Assembly: GCF_024213555.1 (NCBI RefSeq)
Contig: NZ_JANAVO010000001.1
Span: forward strand, 1,116,001 to 1,180,000
DNA: 64,000 nucleotides
Source of the DNA: Allokutzneria sp. A3M-2-11 16
GTDB taxonomy: Bacteria; Actinomycetota; Actinomycetes; Mycobacteriales; Pseudonocardiaceae
Direction: 5' to 3'
Below the pieces are notes generated by a model. It saw only the letters and a program-made list of their open reading frames with translations. It had not been told where the DNA came from and did not search any database. A program made the translations under genes and the position numbers. Below, piece after piece: positions 1 through 7,997 of this stretch. The first letter of the stretch is position 1; each line of letters begins with the position of its first letter.

Positions 1-543
1 CGCCTCGATGCCCGCGTACCCGCCGCCGATGACCACGAAGGTCAGCAGCTTGCGGCGCAGCTCCGGGTCGACGGTGGTCGCGGCGAGGTCCATCCGCGAG
101 AGCACGTGGTTGCGCAGCAGGATCGCCTCGCCCACGGTCTTGAAGCCGATGCCCCGCTCGGCCAGCCCGGGGATCGGCAGCGTCCTGGCGACCGAGCCGA
201 GCGCGGAGACGAGCACGTCGTAGCCCAGCTCCTCGACGTGGCCGTCCGGCAGCTCGACGGTGGCCGTCTTGTCAGCGTGGCTGATCTTGGTGACCCGGCC
301 GGTCAGCACGTGGCAGCGCTTGAGCGCCTTGCGCAGCGGGACCACGACGTGCCGGGGCTCGATGGAACCAGCGGCCGCCTCGGGGAGGAAGGGCTGGTAG
401 GTCATGTGCGGCTGCGGGTCGACCACGGTGACCGAGGCTTCCCCGGCTTTCAGCTTGGACTGCAGCCGCAGCGCGGTGTACATGCCGACGTAACCGCCGC
501 CGACGACCAGAATGCGAGTGGGTTGAGACCTCACAGCAGCCAT
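1..543 (-). CDS. Type II NADH dehydrogenase (NDH-2-like FAD oxidoreductase), N-terminal 181 residues only
   Basis: The gene runs off the left edge, so only the first 181 codons are present. It starts at the ATG at 543 (MAAVRSQPTRILVVGGGYVG). The first Rossmann FAD-binding motif GGGYVG lies near residues 15-20. A second glycine-rich motif, VVIGGGYAGIE, begins just before the edge and matches the NAD(P)H-binding fold of this family. The pattern between them (TYQPFLPEAAAGSIEPRH) is typical of actinobacterial Ndh, a membrane-associated, non-proton-pumping NADH:menaquinone oxidoreductase. Other pyridine nucleotide-disulfide oxidoreductases are possible, because the C-terminal membrane-anchoring part is outside the window. 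Confidence 0.85.
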   Translation of the reverse strand, partial: MAAVRSQPTRILVVGGGYVGMYTALRLQSKLKAGEASVTVVDPQPHMTYQPFLPEAAAGSIEPRHVVVPLRKALKRCHVLTGRVTKISHADKTATVELPDGHVEELGYDVLVSALGSVARTLPIPGLAERGIGFKTVGEAILLRNHVLSRMDLAATTVDPELRRKLLTFVVIGGGYAGIEA

Positions 544-603
544 ACACAAATGGTCGCACCCGTGCACCGCCAACGCTGAACAAATCGCACGTGTTCTGCC
601 CCT

Positions 604-633
604 CAGGGCGAGGCGAACCCGCAGGTCGCCCTG
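604..633 (-). terminator. Hairpin downstream of the AbiE-like operon
   Basis: CAGGGCGA (604-611) and TCGCCCTG (626-633) form a perfect 8-bp stem with a 14-nt loop. It lies 37 bp past the stop codon of the nucleotidyltransferase gene and before the start of the NADH dehydrogenase, so it could separate the two minus-strand units. There is no T tract, which is common for actinobacterial terminators. Confidence 0.4.
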
Positions 634-669
634 CGAACGTGGCCAGCGGCACACGCCCACGTGGACCTG

Positions 670-1536
670 TCAACTGAATCGGTCCACCGCCCCGTGATCA
701 CTTCGCCACCCCGCGTCACCGCACGCTCGCAGCAGTTCGTCGATGAGCAGCGTCGTGGAAACAGCGATCCTCTCCTCGTCGTCGAGGCCCGAGACCGCGG
801 AGGCGGCCGCCGACGCGATCGGCCCGTTCGCGTCTCTGCCGTGCTCGGCCAGGGCGTTCAACGCCGATGTCGTGACCTGACCCGCGAGCCGGTCCGACGC
901 CAGCATCCGCAACCGACCGGCGACCTCGTTCATGTCGATCACCTGGAGGAGCCGCAGCACGTCGAGTCCGTCCTTGGGCTTCTGCCGATGCGGTGTCGCT
1001 CGACGCTCCTCGAGCTTCACGATCTTCGCCACCAGCAGCGCCGCCGGACCGGCCACCCGAAGCCGAGCGCGCCGAGGATCGTCCGGGTCCAACGCGGCGA
1101 TCCCATGCCACGCGCTGTCGACGAGTGCGGGCTCCAGGCCGAGCGTTCGACGGGCGACCCTGTTGCCGTGCACCGCCAGCCGAGCGCCCCGCCTGCCCCC
1201 GGACCCGCTCAGCGCCTCCGGAACCTTGATGTCGATGGGGATGCCGCTTCGGCCGCACCAGGTGCCCGGATTGGCGCCCGGGATGAAACCCGCCGCGTTG
1301 AGGGCGTCGGCGAGCAAGGGCTCGTCGCACAGGAGATCCGGGGCCAGCGCGACGTCCGCGTCGGTCGTCGTGGGCGCGACCGCGAGATCACTGCCCCCGG
1401 TGTGGAAGTAGACGGCCTGCGCCCCGACGAGGACGACGGCGTCCAGGTGAGCCGACAGAGCATCAAGCGCGTCCAGCAGAACGGCGCGAGCCTCGATGTA
1501 CTCGCGCGGCGGTTCGAGGTGGGTCACAAAGTCCAT
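670..1536 (-). CDS. AbiEii-type nucleotidyltransferase toxin (type IV toxin-antitoxin system)
   Basis: A 288-residue protein with a minimal nucleotidyltransferase signature: VVLVGAQAVYFHTG at residues 34-47 (glycine turn), then TTTDADVAL at 56-64 with the acidic pair D59 and D61 expected to bind metal. A basic and acidic stretch, KPKDGLDVLRLL, near residues 184-195 resembles the K/D-rich third motif of the AbiEii family. Known members transfer nucleotides onto tRNA or other acceptors and arrest growth or abort phage infection. The start codon overlaps the last codons of the upstream antitoxin gene by 13 bp, which suggests translational coupling. Toxin function is inferred from family and gene pairing; the true substrate cannot be read from sequence. 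Confidence 0.75.
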   Translation of the reverse strand: MDFVTHLEPPREYIEARAVLLDALDALSAHLDAVVLVGAQAVYFHTGGSDLAVAPTTTDADVALAPDLLCDEPLLADALNAAGFIPGANPGTWCGRSGIPIDIKVPEALSGSGGRRGARLAVHGNRVARRTLGLEPALVDSAWHGIAALDPDDPRRARLRVAGPAALLVAKIVKLEERRATPHRQKPKDGLDVLRLLQVIDMNEVAGRLRMLASDRLAGQVTTSALNALAEHGRDANGPIASAAASAVSGLDDEERIAVSTTLLIDELLRACGDAGWRSDHGAVDRFS

Positions 1537-2570
1537 CCGGGGTCGTCAGTGGCCAGAACGTCCATGAGCTGTTCCGCTTCCTCGCTCGATCGCCCTGGTC
1601 CGGTCAGGAGATCTGCCACGACCTGACAGGCGGGCGCACACCGCAACCGATCACGGGTCTGGGCGCCTTCCAGGACCACCGCGTTGAAGGGGCGGACGAG
1701 CAGCACGTTCGCCCCACGCTCCGTGGCCCTCAGACCAAGGTCTCGTTCCAGCACGCCCGGTGCGCGGGTGTAGACCGTCAGCACCGTCAACGGGACGACG
1801 GAAAGCGCCGCTGGTGGCAAGTACGCCCGTGCCGCCGCGGAACCGGTCAGCACGTGGTCGTCGCCGAGGTCTCGAAGCTCGCTGAGAGCGTGGTCGACTC
1901 CCCGCGGATCGATCATGCGCACGATCTCGTGCGAGGTCATCAGGCCGTAGTCCTGAACCCACCGTCGAACCAGGGACTTCTTGCGCACCAACTCGACCTC
2001 ACCGGCGTCAGTCCGGTTGACGAGCCCTTCGCGGTCCAGCAGCTCCAGCACGCGCGCGCTCGTCCCCGCCCCGACGCCGACATCGGCGGCCAGCGCCCGC
2101 ACTCCGACCGGCCCCCGGGCGCCCAGAAGACCACGCACCACGCGGGCGGCACCCGGACCGCGCAAGGACTTCAGCCGACGGTCGGCCGGGTCCGTGAACG
2201 GGGCACGGTCGGCGCCCTGCCGGTCGATGAAGACGCTCGGCCGGTCCAGGCGCAGCCGGAGGTTGCCGGTCTGGTCGAACCAGCCGAGACCGGCCTCGGC
2301 GAGTCGTTCCCGTGCCAGGGGGGACGCGAACGACGTGATGATCATGACCGCGTCGGCTGCGAAGAGGGACTTCCACCGCTGAGCCTGTGCCTGAATGTGC
2401 GGCACGGCTCTCGGCTCCAGCTTGCGGCTCACCTCGGCCACGATCACCGCCGTCGAACCGTCCGGCGAGCTGAGGCGCAGGAGCGCGTCAACTTCCGTCC
2501 CACCGCTCCGGCGCTCCGGCTCGGCCATCAAGGACCAGTCGGGCGGAAGCGCTCGTTCGAGGGACGCCAT
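1524..2570 (-). CDS. AbiEi-type antitoxin/transcriptional regulator with nuclease-like N-terminal domain
   Basis: The ATG at 2570 was chosen (348 residues), because the longer open frame to 2867 runs back into the uracil-DNA glycosylase gene and through an operator-like inverted repeat. Residues about 25-110 look like a restriction-endonuclease-fold region: EVDALLRL (D28) followed by VIVAEVSRK (E46, K50), the spacing of a D...ExK-like site, although E46-V-S-R-K50 is not a strict ExK. Residues about 118-185 form a winged helix-turn-helix (GVRALAADV, then ARVLELLDREGLV). The C-terminal half is the usual AbiEi-like antitoxin region. In characterised AbiE pairs this protein represses its own operon and neutralises the downstream nucleotidyltransferase without stable binding. 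Confidence 0.75.
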   Translation of the reverse strand: MASLERALPPDWSLMAEPERRSGGTEVDALLRLSSPDGSTAVIVAEVSRKLEPRAVPHIQAQAQRWKSLFAADAVMIITSFASPLARERLAEAGLGWFDQTGNLRLRLDRPSVFIDRQGADRAPFTDPADRRLKSLRGPGAARVVRGLLGARGPVGVRALAADVGVGAGTSARVLELLDREGLVNRTDAGEVELVRKKSLVRRWVQDYGLMTSHEIVRMIDPRGVDHALSELRDLGDDHVLTGSAAARAYLPPAALSVVPLTVLTVYTRAPGVLERDLGLRATERGANVLLVRPFNAVVLEGAQTRDRLRCAPACQVVADLLTGPGRSSEEAEQLMDVLATDDPGWTL

Positions 2571-2597
2571 CAGCTCTTGCGCACGCCCTGACAAGGG

Positions 2598-2652
2598 CGT
2601 TCCGCAAATCCTGCCGTTCCGCGTCACGTGGAACAGCTTAATTTGCGGAACG
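2598..2652 (-). promoter_or_regulatory. Inverted-repeat operator upstream of the AbiEi-like gene
   Basis: CGTTCCGCAAAT (2598-2609) and ATTTGCGGAACG (2641-2652) are a perfect 12-bp inverted repeat with a 31-bp spacer. Inside it lies a second dyad, GTTCC (2616-2620) and GGAAC (2630-2634). The block ends 27 bp upstream of the proposed antitoxin start. AbiEi antitoxins are known to autorepress by binding paired inverted repeats in their promoters, so this is a good operator candidate. Confidence 0.6.
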
Positions 2653-2671
2653 GGTTCGCGCCAGCCGACGT

Positions 2672-3388
2672 TCAGGTGAGGCCCGCGGAGTGCTTCGCGG
2701 CGGTGAGGACGGCTTCGACCATCGCGGGGGTCAGGCGGCCGGACATGGTGTTGCGCTGGCTGACGTGGTAGCAGCCGAACAGGGTCAGCGGAGGGCCGTC
2801 GTTGGTGGCGGGGAGGTCGACGCGGACGCCGTGGCCGAACTTGGGGCGGGGCACGGGCACGGCCCACGAGGAGGACGCCAGGACCGGCAGCAGCGCCTGC
2901 CAGCCGAACGCGCCGAGGACGACCACGGCGCGCAGCGTCGGGCGGAGCAGGCGCAGTTCGGCGCTGAGCCAGCGGCGGCAGGTGTCGCGCTCCTGCGGCG
3001 TGGGCTTGTTCTCCGGTGGCGCGCAGCGGACGGGGGCGGTGATGCGCGTGCCGATGAGGCGGAGGCGGTCGTCGCGGAGTCTCGAGGAAGGGTGGACGGC
3101 CTCGGCCTGCGTGGCGAGCCCGACGGCGTGCATGGCCGCGAAGAGCACGTCACCGGAGCGGTCGCCGGTGAACATGCGGCCGGTCCGGTTCGCGCCGTGA
3201 GCGGCCGGGGCGAGGCCGACGATCCCCAGCGCGGCGTCCGCCGGGCCGAAGCCGGGGACGGGACGGCCCCAGTACTCGTGGTCGCGGAAGGCGGCGCGTT
3301 TGACGGCGGCGACCTCTTCGCGCCAGGCGACCAGGCGGGGGCAGGCGCGGCAGGTGATCACCGACGCGTCGAGGGCTTCGAGGTCCAC
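2672..3388 (-). CDS. udgB: Family 5 uracil-DNA glycosylase (UdgB)
   Basis: A 238-residue base-excision repair enzyme that removes uracil, and in this family also hypoxanthine, from DNA. Two N-terminal cysteines (C13, C16 in ITCRACPRL) and two further cysteines in VRCAPPENKPT and ERDTCRRW fit the [4Fe-4S] cluster of the family. The active-site loop GLAPAAHGANRTGRMFTGD and the C-terminal loop HVSQRNTMSGRLT are both present. The first loop has Ala instead of the Asp/Asn of family 1, as is usual for UdgB. Start is GTG at 3388. The AbiE-like operon follows on the same strand after about 100 bp, apparently with its own promoter. Confidence 0.9.
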   Translation of the reverse strand: MDLEALDASVITCRACPRLVAWREEVAAVKRAAFRDHEYWGRPVPGFGPADAALGIVGLAPAAHGANRTGRMFTGDRSGDVLFAAMHAVGLATQAEAVHPSSRLRDDRLRLIGTRITAPVRCAPPENKPTPQERDTCRRWLSAELRLLRPTLRAVVVLGAFGWQALLPVLASSSWAVPVPRPKFGHGVRVDLPATNDGPPLTLFGCYHVSQRNTMSGRLTPAMVEAVLTAAKHSAGLT

Positions 3389-3475
3389 GCCGAACAGGGT
3401 GCCCCAGGTAACGGATGGACAAAGCAGTTGTGGACCTCAACTAACAATCACGGCGATGCGAGCTAAGGTCGCGTC

Positions 3476-4975
3476 ATGCCAGCGAAAGACGCCAAGGAGC
3501 CGGAGGCTGCCAGCGACAAGGAGCTCGACACCGAGACCCCGTCTCGGCCGGACGAGCCCATCGACGATCTGGTGACCACGCGGCACGCCCTGACCATCAA
3601 GCGCCGCAAGCTGAACTACACCGCCACCGCGGGGCGCGTCGTCCTCCGCAGGGAGGTGCACACCGACGGCACCTTCGACGGCCACAAGCCCAAGGCCGAG
3701 GTCTTCTTCACCTCCTACACCGTGGACGGGGGCTCGGCCGACCGGCCGGTGACGTTCGCGTTCAACGGCGGTCCGGGCTCTTCGAGCGTCTGGCTGCACA
3801 TGGGCGTGCTCGGCCCCAAGCGCGTGCTGAGCGGCGACGCGGGCGAGCTGACCCCGCCGCCGTACGGCCTCACCGACAACCTCGAAACCCTGTTGGCGCA
3901 CAGCGATCTGGTGTTCATCGACCCGGTGTCCACGGGCTACTCGCGCGCGGCGACCGGTGAGAAGCCAGGAGACCACCACGGCTACACCGGCGACCTGGAG
4001 ACGGTCGCCGAGGTGATCCGCCTGTGGACCTCGCGCAACGGCCGGTGGATGTCGCCGAAGTTCCTCGCGGGCGAGTCCTACGGCACCCTGCGCGCGGCGG
4101 GGCTCGCGGAGTACCTGCAAACGCGATTCGGCATGTACCTCAACGGGCTCATGCTGATTTCGAGCGTGCTGGACATGGGCTCGATCCGGTTCACCCCCGG
4201 CAACGACCAGCCCCACGCGCTGTTCCTGCCGACGTACGCGGCGATCGCGCACTACCACGGCCTGCACGGCGATCGGCCGCTGGCGGACGTGCTCGCCGAA
4301 GCGGAGGAGTACGCCGCGCGCGACTTCCTGTGGGCGCTCGGCCGCGGAGCGCGACTGACCGCGGAGGAGCGCGCCGAGGCCGTACAGAAGGTCGCGTCGC
4401 TGACCGGCCTCTCCACCGACTACGTGGACCGCGTTAACCTGCGCATCGAGCACGTTCGCTTCTACACGGAACTGCTGCGCTCGCGCGGGCTCGTCGTCGG
4501 CAGGCTGGACGGTCGGTTCACCGGCTGGGAACGCGACGGCGGGGTGGAGACCTTCGACCACGACCCGTCGATGACGGCGATCACGGGTCCCTACGCGGCG
4601 GCGCTGAACCACTACGTGCGCACAGAACTCGGCTACTCCAACGACCTGCCCTACGAGATCCTTTCGCGGCGGGTGCACCCCTGGTCCTACAAGGAGTTCG
4701 AGAACCGCCACGTCACCGTCACGGGAAAGCTGGCGGAAGCCATGCGCGCCAACCCTTTCCTCAAGGTTCACGTGGCTTCGGGCTACCACGACGGCGCGAC
4801 GCCGTACTTCGCGGCGGAGCAGGTTTTCGCGCAGCTCCAGATTCCCGAGGAGCTGCGCGAAAACATCGAGGTGAAGTACTACGAGGCCGGACATATGATG
4901 TACGTCCACGAGCCCTCGCGCATCCAGCAGTCGAAGGACCTGGCCGCCTTCGTGAAGGCCGCCTCGAACCGCTAG
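3476..4975 (+). CDS. Serine carboxypeptidase-like peptidase, family S10
   Basis: A 499-residue alpha/beta-hydrolase peptidase. The oxyanion region FNGGPGSSSVW is near residues 99-109. The nucleophile is S201 in GESYG, the Asp sits in ASGYHDGATPY, and the His in EAGHMMYVHEP, so the full triad is present. S10 enzymes release C-terminal residues, usually at acidic pH. No signal peptide or membrane segment is visible: the N terminus is a charged, Lys/Glu-rich tail of about 35 residues, so a cytoplasmic location is likely. It is transcribed alone from ATG 3476 and converges with the small gene at 4998. Confidence 0.9.
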   Translation: MPAKDAKEPEAASDKELDTETPSRPDEPIDDLVTTRHALTIKRRKLNYTATAGRVVLRREVHTDGTFDGHKPKAEVFFTSYTVDGGSADRPVTFAFNGGPGSSSVWLHMGVLGPKRVLSGDAGELTPPPYGLTDNLETLLAHSDLVFIDPVSTGYSRAATGEKPGDHHGYTGDLETVAEVIRLWTSRNGRWMSPKFLAGESYGTLRAAGLAEYLQTRFGMYLNGLMLISSVLDMGSIRFTPGNDQPHALFLPTYAAIAHYHGLHGDRPLADVLAEAEEYAARDFLWALGRGARLTAEERAEAVQKVASLTGLSTDYVDRVNLRIEHVRFYTELLRSRGLVVGRLDGRFTGWERDGGVETFDHDPSMTAITGPYAAALNHYVRTELGYSNDLPYEILSRRVHPWSYKEFENRHVTVTGKLAEAMRANPFLKVHVASGYHDGATPYFAAEQVFAQLQIPEELRENIEVKYYEAGHMMYVHEPSRIQQSKDLAAFVKAASNR

Positions 4976-4980
4976 CGGCG

Positions 4981-5021
4981 CTTCCCCGCCATTCCCGTCA
5001 GGAGATGGGGATGGCGGGAAG
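4981..5021. terminator. Compact bidirectional hairpin at a convergent gene junction
   Basis: CTTCCCCGCCATTCCC (4981-4996) pairs with GGGATGGCGGGAAG (5008-5021), with one bulge. The hairpin starts 5 bp after the carboxypeptidase stop and overlaps the last codons of the opposing small gene, so it could end both transcripts. Confidence 0.5.
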
Positions 5022-5510
5022 CCCGACCTCGGCGCGGACCGCGGCGACGAAGTCGCGTTCCGCGGCCCAGAGGGCTTCGAACAGCTCGTGCGGAACTTCG
5101 CCGACCCCGTGGGTGGCGCGCGCGGCGGCGATGCCACGAGCCTTGCGTACCAAGGCATTGAGCTTCGCCACCGTATCGGCGGACTCCGAGACCAGTCGCA
5201 CCCTGGTCTTGGTCGCTTCGAGCTTTTCCTTGTAGGGACTGCCTTTCTCGTCGAAGAACGGCATCAGTTCACCGGTGAGCTTCGGGTGCGGAGCAGTGGT
5301 GATCGTGATGCCCGGTTCGAGGGTGAACGCGATGAACTCCCTCAGCGCGGTGAGGAAGTCGCCGCACGCGGTCAAGCGGATGTCCCGCCACTCGCGGGCG
5401 TGGTCGCGGCGGTGCAGGCGTTCCTGGTTGCGGATGGACAGCCAGCCTCCGAGCAGGACGCCGAGCAGCGTGACCAGCGCGGTGATCGCCGTGGCGAGCG
5501 GGTTCGCCAT
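4998..5510 (-). CDS. Hypothetical single-span membrane protein
   Basis: A 170-residue protein (ATG at 5510; a GTG at 5513 is also possible). An N-terminal hydrophobic segment, NPLATAITALVTLLGVLLGG, is followed by a basic stretch, SIRNQERLHRRDHAREWRDI, and then a mostly helical soluble domain without recognisable motifs. This layout fits an N-out, C-in anchored protein. It begins 6 bp after the ppx stop codon on the same strand, so it is probably translated from the ppx transcript. I do not recognise the family. Confidence 0.7.
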   Translation of the reverse strand: MANPLATAITALVTLLGVLLGGWLSIRNQERLHRRDHAREWRDIRLTACGDFLTALREFIAFTLEPGITITTAPHPKLTGELMPFFDEKGSPYKEKLEATKTRVRLVSESADTVAKLNALVRKARGIAAARATHGVGEVPHELFEALWAAERDFVAAVRAEVGLPAIPIS

Positions 5511-5516
5511 CACCGG

Positions 5517-6476
5517 TCAGGAGTCCGCGAGCGAGAGCGCGATCCCGTCGAGGATGTCGTGCTCGCTGGCGATCATCTCGGTGATGCCCGCGCGCTTGGC
5601 GAACTGGTCCGCGAGGGAGCGCAGCACGAGCGCGCCGCCATTGATCACGTCGACCCGTCCCGGGTGCATCGGCCCCAGCGCCGCGCGCTCGTCGTGGGTC
5701 ATGGTCAGCAGGCGGTCCGACACCTGGTGCACGGTGTCCAACGACATGCGGTGGAGGTGCACGCGGTCGGAGTCGTACTCCGGCAGGTCCTGCGCCACGG
5801 CGGCGATCGTGGTGATCGTGCCCGCGACACCCACCCAGGTGCGGGCCTCGCGCACGTCCACGGCCTCGAACGCCTCGGCCAGGATCTCGGCGACCACCCG
5901 CTCCGCCTCCGCGCGCTGCTCGGCGGCAGGCGGGTCGTCGTGCAGGCACCGCTCGGTGATCCGGACGCAGCCCACGTCCACGGAGCGGGCGGCGGTGATC
6001 TCCGCGCGCACCCCGTCCCAGGTGCCGACGACGACCTCGGTGGAGCCGCCGCCGATGTCGGTCACCACGAACGGCCCGTCCTCCGGTTCGAGGTCGCCGA
6101 CCGCGCCGGTGAACGACAGCCGGGCCTCCTCGTCACCGCTGATCACCTCGGCCTCCGCGCCGAGGGTGGCGCGCACCATGCCGAAGAAGTCCTCCCGGTT
6201 GCCCGCGTCCCTGGTCGCCGAGGTCGCGGTCATCCGCACCCGCTCGGCGCCCTTGCGGCGCAGCACGGCGGTGTAGTCGGCCAGCGCGGCGCGCGTGCGC
6301 TCGATCGCCTCGGGCGCGAGCTGCCCGGTCGCGTCGACGCCCTGGCCCAGCCGGACGATCCGCATCTCGCGGTGCACGTCGCGCAGCCAGCGGCTGCCGT
6401 CCTCGCGCACGGTCACATCGGCGACGAGCAGCCGGATCGAGTTGGTTCCACAGTCGATCGCTGCGACCCGTGGCAT
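5517..6476 (-). CDS. ppx: Exopolyphosphatase / pppGpp phosphatase, Ppx/GppA family
   Basis: A 319-residue member of the actin-like ATPase superfamily. The N terminus AAIDCGTNSIRLLVAD is the phosphate-1 motif, and FVVTDIGGGSTEVVVG near residues 136-151 is phosphate-2. The length matches the short, single-domain actinobacterial Ppx proteins, which hydrolyse long-chain polyphosphate or guanosine pentaphosphate. AGGAGG lies 6 bp before the ATG at 6476. In mycobacteria ppx directly follows the eno-ftsB-DUF501 run. Here a transglycosylase and an AidB gene have been inserted between them. Confidence 0.92.
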   Translation of the reverse strand: MPRVAAIDCGTNSIRLLVADVTVREDGSRWLRDVHREMRIVRLGQGVDATGQLAPEAIERTRAALADYTAVLRRKGAERVRMTATSATRDAGNREDFFGMVRATLGAEAEVISGDEEARLSFTGAVGDLEPEDGPFVVTDIGGGSTEVVVGTWDGVRAEITAARSVDVGCVRITERCLHDDPPAAEQRAEAERVVAEILAEAFEAVDVREARTWVGVAGTITTIAAVAQDLPEYDSDRVHLHRMSLDTVHQVSDRLLTMTHDERAALGPMHPGRVDVINGGALVLRSLADQFAKRAGITEMIASEHDILDGIALSLADS

Positions 6477-6528
6477 GCCAGACCTCCTACGCTGGGCGGA
6501 CTCCCGGCCCCACCGTAGCGGCAGCGGC

Positions 6529-7794
6529 TCAGCGCGGCGTCGAGGTCTTCGCGGGCCCGGGCTCGGCCTTCGAGGTCGGCGGAGCCGGGGTGACGCAGGT
6601 GCTGGTGGTCGGCGTCGGCGTCGAGGTGGTGGGCTTCGGCGGCGTCGTGGTCGTCGTGCTCGTCGGCGTGGTCGTCGTCGTGCACGGCGGCGTCGTGGTG
6701 GTCGGCCGCGTCGAGGGCGAGGTCGTGATCGGCTTCGCCGAGGTGGTCGTCCACGGGGTGGTCGACGTCGGCGTGGTCGTGGACGGCTGCTGCGTGGTCG
6801 GGTCCGGGTTCGGCGGCGGCACGTTGGGGTCCGGCACCGGCGTGGGCTGCGGAACGGGGTTCGGCACCGGCGGCGCGCCCTGCGCCAGCACGTCCGGCGG
6901 AATCGGGTTGGTGGGCAACGGGTTCACGCCGGTCGCGTACGCCGCCGCCCACAGCAGCACCTTCTGCACGTAGACGTTGGAGTGGTTGTAGCGGAACACC
7001 GCCTGCACGAGCTGGGACGGGTCGAGCAGGTTCAGCCCGCCCGCGCAGAGGTACTTGCCACTGGCCAGCGCGGCGTCGTAGACGTTGTGCGGGTTGGTGA
7101 CCCCGTCGTTGTCGCCGTCCGCGGCGTAGAGGGCCCAGGTGCTGGGGATGAACTGCATCGGGCCGACCGCGCGGTCCCAGACGGTGTCCCCGTCGAGCCT
7201 GCCGCCGTCGGTGTCGGCGATCGCCGCCATGCCAGGGGCGCCGTTGAGCACGGGGCCGAGGATGCGGCCGATGGTGTTGCCGCGCATGTCCACCGAGGAG
7301 TTCGCGTGCCTGGACTCGATGCGCCCGATGCCCGCCAGGACCGACCAGTGCAGCCCGCAGCCGGGCGTCGTGCCCTGGAGCGTGCGGTCGGCGCGCATGT
7401 AGGCGTCGAGCACCGTGCCGGGGATGCCGAGCGTGCCGCCACCGGGTAACTCGGCGAACGGGTCGTCGCTGAGCTGGCCGGGATCGCGGAGCGCGTCGAG
7501 CAGCGTCGGGCTGATGGAGTCGTTCTGCGCGAGGTGGCCGCCCGCGCCGATGTCACCGGGGTAACCGCGGAGCTTGGTGAGGAGGTCGCCGAAGGCGTAG
7601 GCGGAGTCCTGGTCCCCCGCCCCCGTGCCCGGGAGCGTGCTGAGCCCGGCGACTCCGGCGAGCGCCGGTGGGATGACGAGGGCGGCCGTCGCGGTCGCGG
7701 CTGCCGCCATGCGCCTGGCCTTGTTCTGCAGCACGCGGCGCCTGCGGGCCCTGCGGAGCGCGGTCCGGCCGAGCGGCGCGTTGGAGGCTTCCAC
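6529..7794 (-). CDS. Secreted lytic transglycosylase with Thr/Pro-rich tail
   Basis: About 421 residues from GTG 7794, chosen because GAGGAGAGG lies 8 bp upstream. An N-terminal Arg-rich stretch and a hydrophobic segment (MAAAATATAALVIPPALAGV) act as signal anchor. The catalytic domain contains SVLAGIGRIESRHANSSVD, where the Glu of IES is the expected acid catalyst, then LDGDTVWDRAVGPMQFIPST and ADGDNDGVTNPHNVYDAAL, the MltB-like transglycosylase pattern. The last 120 or so residues are almost only Pro and Thr, probably a cell-wall-spanning or glycosylated linker. It cleaves peptidoglycan glycan strands. Paralogues lie at 14786 and 15638. Confidence 0.88.
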   Translation of the reverse strand: MEASNAPLGRTALRRARRRRVLQNKARRMAAAATATAALVIPPALAGVAGLSTLPGTGAGDQDSAYAFGDLLTKLRGYPGDIGAGGHLAQNDSISPTLLDALRDPGQLSDDPFAELPGGGTLGIPGTVLDAYMRADRTLQGTTPGCGLHWSVLAGIGRIESRHANSSVDMRGNTIGRILGPVLNGAPGMAAIADTDGGRLDGDTVWDRAVGPMQFIPSTWALYAADGDNDGVTNPHNVYDAALASGKYLCAGGLNLLDPSQLVQAVFRYNHSNVYVQKVLLWAAAYATGVNPLPTNPIPPDVLAQGAPPVPNPVPQPTPVPDPNVPPPNPDPTTQQPSTTTPTSTTPWTTTSAKPITTSPSTRPTTTTPPCTTTTTPTSTTTTTPPKPTTSTPTPTTSTCVTPAPPTSKAEPGPAKTSTPR

Positions 7795-7997
7795 CAAGCA
7801 CCCTCTCCTCAAGGTCGTCACGTACCCGCGGGCCCACCGTACCTACAAGTAGGTCGGTTGTTGAGGTGTCTTCGTTATCTCGTCGGCGATTTCCCACCGA
7901 TGTATCAATTCACTTAACAACTCCTTTACCGGGTGCCGTATACCGGTCACTCGGTGTGCTCTTCTCCTCGCAGGACAACGAGGTTACTGTCCGGTAC

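Noticed and set aside
2571-2867. A longer N terminus for the AbiEi-like protein
   Set aside because: It would overlap the glycosylase gene by almost 200 bp, is mostly Arg/Pro, and crosses the operator repeat.
3437-5158. A 573-codon open frame opposite the S10 peptidase
   Set aside because: It is antisense to a protein with a full catalytic triad, and its translation is His/Arg/Val-rich without motifs, as expected from high-GC third-position bias.
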